Both the position numbers and the translations under genes were made by a program. Below the pieces are notes generated by a model. The model was not told the origin of the DNA and ran no database searches. It saw only the letters and a program-made list of their open reading frames with translations. From the NCBI GenBank assembly GCA_046481785.1, contig JAWOJF010000209.1:1-13980 (forward strand): 13,980 nt of DNA, given 5' to 3'. Source of the stretch: JAWOJF01 sp046481785. Lineage in GTDB: Bacteria > Bacteroidota > Ignavibacteria > Ignavibacteriales > Ignavibacteriaceae. Below, piece after piece: positions 1-5,803 of this stretch. How positions within the stretch are numbered: the stretch's first letter is position 1; each line of letters begins with the position of its first letter.

Positions 1-2
1 GA

Positions 3-674
3 GTAATTATAGAAACTCCGGTAAGTAATCCGCCTGCAAACATCCAGCTTAAAAATATTAATGTAGTACTCTCCTCAATTGATGCAGTGGTTGAAGCAGA
101 TATCCTCTGGCGGGGATCACAACATCAGTATGCCCGTCCTGTTGCCATGGAATTAACACCGGAAGAACAGGAAAAGTGGATTACCGGAATGTTAGAAGTA
201 CCCTATGTTTTTATTAATAAATATTCTTTTGATACTTCTGAATTATTAAGCGACAAAGTTGAACTAAATATGGAAATGGTTTTGCCAAAATATGCTTCCC
301 GTTCGGGTGATCGTTTATTTTTTAATCCCAATCTTATTGAAAGAAGGACCTCTGCACCTAAAGAAAATTCGCAAAGAAGATCCCCGGTTAGTTTAAGATA
401 TCCATATCTGGATGTTGATTCTGTCCATTATACTATACCGGCTGATTACCAGATTGAATCAATACCAACAGAAGTAAACCTGGAAACATCTTTTGCGGAA
501 TATACATCAAAAGCAGTTGCAGATGGGGATAGCGTAATAATTCATGTAAGAAAACTTGAAGTAAAAGAATATTCTGTACCGGCAGAAAATTATCCGGAAT
601 ACAGGAAGTTCTTTTCTGAGGTTGTAAAAGCAGATAAAAACCAGATAGTGTTAATTAGGAAAAACAAAAACTAA
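3..674 (+). CDS. C-terminal part of a DUF3857/transglutaminase-like protein (5' end outside window)
   Basis: The frame is open from base 3 to the TAA at 672-674, so the gene begins before the window. The GTG at 87 is an internal valine codon, not a start. The visible 223 residues are beta-rich and end in a block (Pro-Ala-Glu-Asn-Tyr-Pro-Glu-Tyr-Arg, then a Phe-Phe/Val-Lys-Ala-Asp segment) typical of the C-terminus of DUF3857-transglutaminase-DUF3858 proteins of Bacteroidota and relatives. Those are large exported proteins with an N-terminal DUF3857 domain, a central transglutaminase-like cysteine-protease fold and a C-terminal beta domain; their substrates are unknown. The catalytic domain is not in view, so activity cannot be judged. 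The next gene is 134 bases away. The family call is by recalled similarity and is moderately firm. Confidence 0.7.
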   Translation, partial: VIIETPVSNPPANIQLKNINVVLSSIDAVVEADILWRGSQHQYARPVAMELTPEEQEKWITGMLEVPYVFINKYSFDTSELLSDKVELNMEMVLPKYASRSGDRLFFNPNLIERRTSAPKENSQRRSPVSLRYPYLDVDSVHYTIPADYQIESIPTEVNLETSFAEYTSKAVADGDSVIIHVRKLEVKEYSVPAENYPEYRKFFSEVVKADKNQIVLIRKNKN

Positions 675-758
675 GTCCGGTTATTTTATAAATTATTTAA
701 CCAGAGCGATTATCTGTCCGGTATTTATTCATTACAAACAAGCTATCCGTTTTTCCCA

Positions 759-789
759 TTGCTAAAGAAAAAAATAAACTATAATTTTG
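759..789 (+). promoter_or_regulatory. possible promoter of the small membrane protein gene
   Basis: TAATTTTG at 782-789 fits the Bacteroidota -7 consensus TAnnTTTG exactly and overlaps a TATAAT at 780-785. A TTG at 759-761 lies 20 bases upstream, within the range for the -33 element. A transcript would start about 10-15 bases before the ATG at 809. In such AT-rich DNA this could be chance. Confidence 0.3.
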
Positions 790-808
790 TTAAAAAAATA
801 GGGCTGAA

Positions 809-1009
809 ATGTCCGGAAAACAGATTTTTGAGTGGTTCAGATATATTGCAATTGGACTGGTTTTAATAATAATAATTTTACAGTTTACAAAAGTAATCCC
901 GGTAAATTATTTCCGGTATACATTAGGATTTGCCGTTTTACTTATGATTATTTATATGATATTCAGAGTTTATTTTGTAATTCAAGACCGGAAAACAAAC
1001 AGGAGGTAA
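809..1009 (+). CDS. small two-helix membrane protein, function unknown
   Basis: This 66-aa protein has two hydrophobic helices, roughly residues 12-27 (Ile/Leu/Val-rich) and 34-56. A short polar loop separates them, and the tail is basic (Arg-Lys-Thr-Asn-Arg-Arg), which suggests a cytoplasmic C-terminus. The ATG at 809 is preceded only by a weak purine stretch (AGGG at 800-803). I recognise no family. The alternative overlapping frame at 832-1035 has no comparable composition and is taken as a shadow. The gene ends with the codons AGG AGG TAA, so its last two arginine codons form a perfect Shine-Dalgarno sequence. The HNH gene follows in the same frame after the TAA, so the two are probably co-transcribed. 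Whether they work together is unknown. Confidence 0.65.
   Translation: MSGKQIFEWFRYIAIGLVLIIIILQFTKVIPVNYFRYTLGFAVLLMIIYMIFRVYFVIQDRKTNRR
1001..1006 (+). promoter_or_regulatory. AGGAGG Shine-Dalgarno-like site without a canonical start after it
   Basis: AGGAGG is a perfect anti-Shine-Dalgarno match at the end of the 66-aa gene. No ATG, GTG or TTG lies in the HNH frame between the TAA at 1007-1009 and the TTG at 1118. The nearest in-frame near-start is ATT at 1031, 24 bases downstream, which is too far for usual initiation. It may assist reinitiation, or may simply be the Arg-Arg codons of the upstream gene. Confidence 0.4.
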
Positions 1010-1030
1010 GTCTTCGAACCTGCGAAACGT

Positions 1031-1546
1031 ATTAACGGAAAATTAAATGCAAAGGTTTTAATATTAAACCAGAGTTATGAACCGTTAACAATTTGTAACA
1101 TTAAAAAAGCAGTTATTTTGCTTTATCTCGGCAAAGCCGAAATGGTTCTGAATGATAAAAGAAAAAATCTCAGAACAATAAACCAATCCTATCCCTGGCC
1201 TAGTATAATCAGATTAAGCCAATTTATTACTTTGCCGTATAAAAAAGTTGTTTTAACACGTAAAAATATTTTACGCCGCGATTCCTATAAATGCGGCTAT
1301 TGCGGCAGAAGTGATCTTCCGTTAACAATTGATCATGTACTTCCAAAAGCAAAAGGCGGCGGCGATAGCTGGGAGAACCTTATTTGTGCCTGTACAGTGT
1401 GCAATAACCGAAAAGGCGACCGTACACCTGAAGAAGCAAATATGAATATGCTTAATAAACCTTTCAAACCAAGTCATATTATGTTTATTAAACATGTTGT
1501 CGGCAAATTAGATGAAAACTGGAAACCATACCTGTATTTATCCTAA
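1031..1546 (+). CDS. HNH endonuclease family protein, start codon unresolved (possible ATT)
   Basis: This is an HNH (ββα-metal) nuclease-like protein of the stand-alone type common in Ignavibacteria and Bacteroidota. Counted from 1031, the zinc-binding pairs are C88-x2-C91 and C121-x2-C124. The catalytic core is D101-H102 in 'TIDHVLPKAKGGG', followed by N116 and the C-terminal N125 and K128, then a TPEEA segment typical of this family. Homologues I recall start close to an 'NGK..VLxLNQSYEPLT' block. That block is encoded here from 1034 onward, in a frame with no ATG/GTG/TTG; the codon just before it is ATT (1031). The first conventional start, TTG at 1118, would remove this conserved block. 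The ATG at 1047 is out of frame and soon hits a stop. The frame is open back to the TAA of the upstream 66-aa gene. The biological role of these lone HNH proteins is not established. Confidence 0.75.
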   Translation: MNGKLNAKVLILNQSYEPLTICNIKKAVILLYLGKAEMVLNDKRKNLRTINQSYPWPSIIRLSQFITLPYKKVVLTRKNILRRDSYKCGYCGRSDLPLTIDHVLPKAKGGGDSWENLICACTVCNNRKGDRTPEEANMNMLNKPFKPSHIMFIKHVVGKLDENWKPYLYLS

Positions 1547-1597
1547 TCAATAATAATTTAACTTATTTCTTATTGCCTCAAGGGATTTCTTTTTACT

Positions 1598-1627
1598 TTG
1601 ATTTGAGAGACATCTGTCTTATATTAT
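1598..1627 (+). promoter_or_regulatory. putative promoter of the toxin-antitoxin operon
   Basis: TTGATT at 1598-1603 and TATTAT at 1622-1627 are spaced by 18 bases, giving sigma70-like -35 and -10 elements. Transcription would begin near 1634. GACGAGG at 1637-1643 then serves as ribosome binding site for the ATG at 1649. A short inverted repeat sits between the two hexamers. Confidence 0.45.
1608..1619 (+). promoter_or_regulatory. candidate autoregulatory operator (inverted repeat) of the TA operon
   Basis: AGACA-TC-TGTCT is a perfect 5-bp inverted repeat with a 2-base centre, lying between the -35 and -10 elements. Another GACA occurs at 1630-1633. Xre-type antitoxins commonly repress their own operon by binding short palindromes in the promoter. 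That this is the site here is inferred from position and symmetry. Confidence 0.4.
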
Positions 1628-1648
1628 AGGACAAATGACGAGGTATTT

Positions 1649-2131
1649 ATGAATAATTTAACAATAGCTTTAGATAAAAAGACAGAAATGTTCGTAAAAC
1701 ATCTTAAGTCCGATGATGTGGTTTTCAGTAAAAAAATAACTTATTCCGATTTTCTGAATAACAAGCTTTTGATTATTCGGGCAATTAACAAGGGAATTCC
1801 ATTTGATTTATTTAAAGTAATAGTTGAACAGTCTCCCTTTACTTTAAAAGACTGGGCTGATCTGCTGTCTATCTCATTAAAATCGCTTCAAAGGTATGAA
1901 CAGGGTAAAAAAAGATTTAAACCTCTTCAATCCGAAAAAATAATTGAATTGGCTGAAGTTATTAAACTCGGTCTTGATGTATTTAATGATATGGATAAAT
2001 TCAAATATTGGCTTGAAACGGAAAACTATTCTTTAGGCAGTATAAAACCAATTAACCTGCTGAAAAATTCATACGGTAAGGAAATGGTTATTGCCGAGCT
2101 TACAAGAATTGAACATGGAATATTCGCATAA
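1649..2131 (+). CDS. Xre/MbcA/ParS-type antitoxin (DUF2384) of a RES toxin-antitoxin pair
   Basis: This 160-aa protein is the antitoxin of a RES-Xre type II module; such antitoxins cover the toxin active site and repress the operon. Residues about 62-88 form an Xre-like helix-turn-helix (Thr-Leu-Lys-Asp-Trp-Ala-Asp-Leu-Leu-Ser-Ile-Ser then Ser-Leu-Gln-Arg-Tyr). The C-terminal 50 residues have the DUF2384 pattern: 'VFNDMDKFKYWLE', 'LGSIKPINLL', a Gly before the final helix, then 'RIEHGIFA' as the last residues. This tail is the part that plugs the toxin active site in characterised members. The N-terminal ~60 residues are less conserved. The start is set by GACGAGG 5 bases upstream. The stop TAATG overlaps the toxin ATG by one base, so translation is probably coupled. 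The low-complexity AT-rich base use resembles its neighbours. Confidence 0.88.
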   Translation: MNNLTIALDKKTEMFVKHLKSDDVVFSKKITYSDFLNNKLLIIRAINKGIPFDLFKVIVEQSPFTLKDWADLLSISLKSLQRYEQGKKRFKPLQSEKIIELAEVIKLGLDVFNDMDKFKYWLETENYSLGSIKPINLLKNSYGKEMVIAELTRIEHGIFA

Positions 2132-2589
2132 TGGAAGTATTCAGGCTTTCACGTAAAAAATATTCTTCCGCTTTATCAGGTAGGGGAGCATCTATTATGG
2201 GGGCAAGATGGAATTCCCCGGGAGTAGAAATTATTTATACAGCTTCAAACAGGTCACTTGCTATGGCTGAACTTGCGGTTCATTTAACCCTTGCTGCCTT
2301 GCCTGATGATTTTATGATGCTAACCATTTTTATTCCTGATAATACATCAATAAAAGTAATTCATGAAAAAGTGCTGCCGGCAGGCTGGAATTCATTTCCT
2401 CACCAGGCTTCCACACGTATTTATGGCGATAGTTTTATAAAAGAAAACAAATACTGCCTGTTAAAGGTTCCTTCTGCTGTTACCAGGGGTGACTTTAATA
2501 TTCTGTTAAACCCATATCATTCAGAGTTTAAAAATATAAAAATATTATCTGCAGAAGCCTTTCCTTTTGATAAAAGAATTTTTGAATAA
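2131..2589 (+). CDS. RES-domain toxin (NAD+-degrading type)
   Basis: This 152-aa RES-domain protein is the toxin partner of the preceding antitoxin. Characterised RES toxins have an ADP-ribosyltransferase-like fold; MbcT phosphorolyses NAD+, other members deplete NAD+, and ParT modifies Prs. The usual motifs are intact: R26 in 'GARWN', Y36 in 'IIYTAS', E47 in 'AMAEL', the 'KVPSAVTRGDFNILLNPYH' block near residues 112-130, and the 'PFDKRIF' end. The spacing R-10-Y-11-E matches the family, so the active site looks complete. The length is normal. The gene begins within the antitoxin stop codon (TAATG) and has no separate promoter, so antitoxin is made first. It could be ParT-like rather than NAD-degrading; the sequence does not decide this. 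Confidence 0.88.
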   Translation: MEVFRLSRKKYSSALSGRGASIMGARWNSPGVEIIYTASNRSLAMAELAVHLTLAALPDDFMMLTIFIPDNTSIKVIHEKVLPAGWNSFPHQASTRIYGDSFIKENKYCLLKVPSAVTRGDFNILLNPYHSEFKNIKILSAEAFPFDKRIFE

Positions 2590-2656
2590 CTTCCGATAAT
2601 AACTTTTTCATTCAGAGATGCTTTTGGCATAAATTTGAGCTTTTTATCCTTTCTCT

Positions 2657-2681
2657 TTGACACACATTATTATTATCTTTT
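2657..2681 (+). promoter_or_regulatory. weak candidate promoter for the trpS operon
   Basis: TTGACA at 2657-2662 is a perfect -35 hexamer. Downstream, TTATCT (2673-2678) or TATCTTTT (2674-2681) is a possible but poorly spaced -10/-7 element. The position, 20-45 bases before trpS in a 113-base gap after the toxin gene, suits a promoter. Confidence is low because the spacing is short. Confidence 0.25.
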
Positions 2682-2702
2682 CGCATCAAAATTATTGGAA
2701 TT

Positions 2703-3683
2703 ATGCAGAAAAAGAGAATTTTAAGCGGAATGCGTCCCACAGGGAAGCTTCATATAGGGCATTATGTGGGTGCACTTGAAAATTGGGTAAAACTTCAGGA
2801 TGAATATCAGAATTATCATTTAATTGCTGATTATCATGTATTAACTACTTCATTGGATACATCGGATATTTATCAGAATTCGATAGAAATGCTGATTGAC
2901 TGGCTTGCTGCCGGGTTAGACCCTGTAAAGAGCCCTATGTTCAGGCAGTCCCGGATAAAGGAACATACAGAGCTTAACCTGATTTTTTCAATGCTTATAA
3001 CAGTAAACCGCCTTGAAAGGAATCCTACTTTAAAAGATCAGGTTCGCGATCTGAATATAGAAAATATTATATATGGTCACCTTGGTTACCCGGTTTTGCA
3101 GGCAGCCGATATACTGCTGTATAAAGGAAATGCGGTACCTGTTGGAGAAGATCAGGTGCCTCATATAGAAATTTCCCGTGAAATAGCACGCAGATTTAAT
3201 AACCAGTATGGTGAAGTCTTTCCCGAGCCGGAGCCAAGGTTAACTCAGTTTGCAAGACTTCCGGGCCTGGATGGAAATGCTAAAATGAGTAAATCATTAA
3301 ACAATACTATTTTACTTTCTGATGATCCCGATACAGTAAAAGCAAAAATGAAGAAGGCTGTTACAGATCCGAATAAAATAAGGAAGGGTGATCCGGGTAA
3401 TCCGCATATATGTTTGGTGTTTGCATACCATAAGAAATTTAATCCTCTTGAAGTTCCTGAAATTGAGGCAGGATGCACTTCCGGAGCACTTGGATGCTTT
3501 GATTGTAAAATGAACTGTGCTTCAAAAATCTCACAATTTTTAGGGCCTATAATAGAAAAAAGAAAATATTATGAACAGCGAATTGATGAAGTAAAAAATA
3601 TTTTAAGTGATGGTGAATCAAGAGCAGGGAAAACAGCAAAAGATACGATGGATGAAGTTCATGAAAAAATGCACATGGGTTAA
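2703..3683 (+). CDS. trpS: tryptophanyl-tRNA synthetase, iron-sulfur-type cysteine motif
   Basis: This is a class I aminoacyl-tRNA synthetase charging tRNA-Trp in the cytoplasm. It has an exact HIGH motif at residues 17-20 (TGKLHIGHYVGALENW) and an exact KMSKS at 194-198 (NAKMSKSLNN). The 326-aa length is normal for the bacterial enzyme. 'YGHLGYPVLQAADILLYKG' (124-142) and 'VGEDQVPHIE' (147-156) are the tryptophan/ATP pocket blocks. The C-terminal region has C237, C258, C265 and C268, a C-x20-C-x6-C-x2-C arrangement very close to the [4Fe-4S] motif described for Thermotoga maritima TrpRS, where the first gap is x22 as I recall it. C272 is a further nearby cysteine. The ATG at 2703 begins the conserved 'KKRILSGMRPTG' start. 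scpA follows after 2 bases, so this is probably the first gene of an operon. Confidence 0.96.
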   Translation: MQKKRILSGMRPTGKLHIGHYVGALENWVKLQDEYQNYHLIADYHVLTTSLDTSDIYQNSIEMLIDWLAAGLDPVKSPMFRQSRIKEHTELNLIFSMLITVNRLERNPTLKDQVRDLNIENIIYGHLGYPVLQAADILLYKGNAVPVGEDQVPHIEISREIARRFNNQYGEVFPEPEPRLTQFARLPGLDGNAKMSKSLNNTILLSDDPDTVKAKMKKAVTDPNKIRKGDPGNPHICLVFAYHKKFNPLEVPEIEAGCTSGALGCFDCKMNCASKISQFLGPIIEKRKYYEQRIDEVKNILSDGESRAGKTAKDTMDEVHEKMHMG

Positions 3684-3685
3684 AA

Positions 3686-4420
3686 ATGTATAAGATAAAA
3701 TTAGATCACTTTGAAGGTCCGCTTGACCTTCTCCTGTTTTTTATAAAAAGAGATGAGCTGAATATTTATGATATTCCTATTTCACGTATTACAAAAGAGT
3801 TTCTTGAATATGTAAATCTTATTAAAATGCTTGACCTTGAGACAGCAGGGGATTTTATTTTAATGGCTTCTACTCTTATGCATATAAAAGTAAGAATGCT
3901 GCTGCCGAGAGAAATAGATGAAAAAGGAGAAGAAATTGATCCACGTGCAGAACTTATACAGGCCCTGCTTGAATATAAAAAATATAAAGAAGTATCAGAG
4001 GAATTAACATTCCTGGAATCTGCACAAAGGAAACTGAGCTACAGAGGCAATTACTCGGCAGATGAAAAAGAAGCTCCTCCTGAATATGAAGTGCTTTTAA
4101 GAAATGTTACTATTTTTGATCTGGCAAAGGCATTTAAAAAAGCTATTGAAGGAGTTAAACCTCCCCCGGTTCACGTGGTTAAAAAAACTAACGTAACCAT
4201 TGATGAGATGATTGAAAATATCCTGAATAAGCTTGAAGAAAGCCCTGAACTGCATTTTTTAACACTTGTTTATGATATGCATGAAAAAATAAGAATTGTG
4301 ATTACATTTGTGGCACTTCTTGAGCTTGTTAAAATGCAGCGTATTGGCATTAAGGAGTCACCTGAGTTTAATGATTTTGTTCTTATAAAAATAGAGAATA
4401 ATGAAAAACAAGGTGCATAA
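3686..4420 (+). CDS. scpA: segregation and condensation protein A (kleisin)
   Basis: ScpA is the kleisin subunit of the SMC-ScpA-ScpB condensin complex that compacts and separates chromosomes. The 244-aa protein opens with the family hallmark 'FEGPLDLLLFFIKRDELNIY' (9-28), the helix that binds the SMC neck, followed by 'FILMASTLMHIKVRMLLP' (57-74). The middle (about 75-165) is polar and rich in Glu/Lys and carries the ScpB-binding part. The last 65 residues resemble the winged-helix domain that binds the SMC head. The ATG lies 2 bases after the trpS stop with no room for its own promoter, so it depends on the trpS transcript. scpB follows after 38 bases. Confidence 0.95.
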   Translation: MYKIKLDHFEGPLDLLLFFIKRDELNIYDIPISRITKEFLEYVNLIKMLDLETAGDFILMASTLMHIKVRMLLPREIDEKGEEIDPRAELIQALLEYKKYKEVSEELTFLESAQRKLSYRGNYSADEKEAPPEYEVLLRNVTIFDLAKAFKKAIEGVKPPPVHVVKKTNVTIDEMIENILNKLEESPELHFLTLVYDMHEKIRIVITFVALLELVKMQRIGIKESPEFNDFVLIKIENNEKQGA

Positions 4421-4458
4421 TAGTATTCTGCTCATAAAAAATGTAACGGAAATGTGCG

Positions 4459-5106
4459 ATGGATAATATTTATAACTCAATTATTGAAGCTTTAATTTTT
4501 TCATCAGATGATTCTCTTCCTGCTGCTGAAATTATTAAGGCTATAAAAGGGATTGACGGGGAGGATATACAGATTTCTGCCGATGATGTTGAACAGTGCG
4601 TGGATGAACTGAATAAAAAATATGAAGAACAGAGTTTTTCAGTTAAAATCATGAAAATATCCGGCGGCTATTTGTTTGCCACAAGACCTGAATATGCAAA
4701 GTATGTGGGTTATCTTTCATCAGAAAAAAGTAAAAGAAGATTAAGCCAGGCGGCACTTGAAACACTTGCTATTATAGCCTATAAACAACCTATAACAAAA
4801 CCTGAACTGGAAACTATCAGAGGCGTGAATTCGGATTATATACTTAACACTCTGCTTGAGAAAAATCTTATTACAATTACAGGAAGAACTGAAACAATTG
4901 GGCGGCCTCTTTTATACGGTACCACCAGTGAATTCCTTAAATATTTCGGGCTGGATAAGTTAAGTGATCTGCCCAAACCAAGAGAGATTGAAGAAATTAT
5001 GCAGGATGAAGATTTTCTTGAACAGAAACAGAAAATTATGATGAATATGATAGAAGAAGTAGTTGAAGGAGAAACTCCGGAAGAGCAGCATAATGATGCA
5101 GATTAG
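4459..5106 (+). CDS. scpB: segregation and condensation protein B
   Basis: ScpB dimers clasp ScpA within the SMC complex. The 215-aa protein has two winged-helix domains: residues about 3-80, with 'IIEALIFSSDDSLPAAEIIK' at 8-27, and about 90-170. The second holds the family signature 'SQAALETLAIIAYKQPITK' followed by 'ELETIRGVNSDYIL', then 'GRTETIGRPLLYGTTSEFLK'. The tail from about 180 is acidic and coiled-coil-like. The ATG at 4459 follows a weak CGGAAA ribosome site. The gene runs 14 bases into the next one, so the two are probably translationally coupled. The scpA-scpB-pseudouridine synthase order is widespread in bacteria. Confidence 0.95.
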   Translation: MDNIYNSIIEALIFSSDDSLPAAEIIKAIKGIDGEDIQISADDVEQCVDELNKKYEEQSFSVKIMKISGGYLFATRPEYAKYVGYLSSEKSKRRLSQAALETLAIIAYKQPITKPELETIRGVNSDYILNTLLEKNLITITGRTETIGRPLLYGTTSEFLKYFGLDKLSDLPKPREIEEIMQDEDFLEQKQKIMMNMIEEVVEGETPEEQHNDAD

Positions 5107-5803
5107 GTTAAATAAATATCTTTCTGACAGCGGAGTAACTTCAAGGAGAAAGTCGGAAGAACTGATTAAAGAGGGAAGGGTTACAGTTAATCGTAAAGTT
5201 ATTACTGAACTTGCCTTTAAAGTTGATCCCGGTTCTGACACGGTTACGCTGGATGGTGAAAAAGTTTTTCCCCGGAGACACGTTTACTTGCTGCTTAATA
5301 AACCAAGAGGTGTTGTTACAACTACAGCAGATGAAAAAAACAGGAAAACTGTGGTTGACCTGATAAAATCGAAAGAAAGAATTTATCCTGTTGGCAGGCT
5401 GGATTACAATACTACCGGTGTCTTGTTTCTTACTAATGACGGCGATTTCTCCAACCTGTTAACTCATCCTAAAAATAAAGTACCGCGTGTTTATGAAGTA
5501 AAGCTAAACCGTATTTTAGAAGAAGAAGATGAGAAAACATTGTTGAAAGGTGTTTATATAAATGGGGTGAAAGGGAAATTTATATCAATATCTTTTCCCA
5601 AAAGGCAGAAAATATTTATTGAAGTAGCAAGTGTTGAAGGAAGAAATCACTTTGTTAAAAATATGTTTGGAGCACTTGGATATACAGTTACAGCTTTAAA
5701 CAGGAAAAGCTATGCAGGTATTCATGCAGATATTCCCCCGGGAGCTTACAGGGCTTTATCTAAATCAGAGATTAATGATATAATTAACACATATGGCAAA
5801 TAG
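5093..5803 (+). CDS. rluB: RluB-type 23S rRNA pseudouridine synthase
   Basis: This RsuA/RluB-family enzyme converts a uridine of 23S rRNA to pseudouridine; RluB acts at 2605 in E. coli numbering. From the ATG at 5093, residues 4-50 form an S4 RNA-binding domain ('IRLNKYLSDSGVTSRRKSEE', then a GRVTVN turn). The catalytic domain follows, with 'GRLDYNTTGVLFLTNDG' at 101-117, and D104 is the catalytic aspartate. The TTG at 5063 would extend the protein 10 residues into an unconserved sequence. ATG at 5093 (or the next, 5096) sits immediately before the S4 domain and after a GGAAGAG purine stretch, so it is preferred. The start overlaps scpB by 14 bases and the end overlaps the next gene by 11. 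An RluE/RsuA-like specificity is possible, but the scpAB context favours RluB. Confidence 0.9.
   Translation: MMQIRLNKYLSDSGVTSRRKSEELIKEGRVTVNRKVITELAFKVDPGSDTVTLDGEKVFPRRHVYLLLNKPRGVVTTTADEKNRKTVVDLIKSKERIYPVGRLDYNTTGVLFLTNDGDFSNLLTHPKNKVPRVYEVKLNRILEEEDEKTLLKGVYINGVKGKFISISFPKRQKIFIEVASVEGRNHFVKNMFGALGYTVTALNRKSYAGIHADIPPGAYRALSKSEINDIINTYGK

Noticed and set aside
675..808. Repeated GTCCGG-TATTT-like words (about 675 and 716) and a 5-bp GGTTA/TAACC stem in the gap before the small membrane gene
   Set aside because: The stem is too weak and its loop too long for a convincing terminator, and two short similar words are not a meaningful repeat.
832..1035. 67-aa reading frame overlapping the small membrane protein
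   Set aside because: It is out of frame with the two-helix protein, polar and Asn/Cys-rich with no family likeness, and has no ribosome site; it looks like a shadow frame.
1635..1652. Five-codon mini-ORF (ATG at 1635 to TGA at 1650) overlapping the antitoxin ATG
   Set aside because: It overlaps the ribosome binding site of the antitoxin and is very short; chance ATG is likely in this AT-rich DNA and no leader-peptide logic is visible.
4960..5241. Reverse-strand reading frames such as this one opposite scpB/rluB
   Set aside because: They lie wholly opposite strongly conserved genes, show low-complexity composition and have no motifs; they are antisense shadows.
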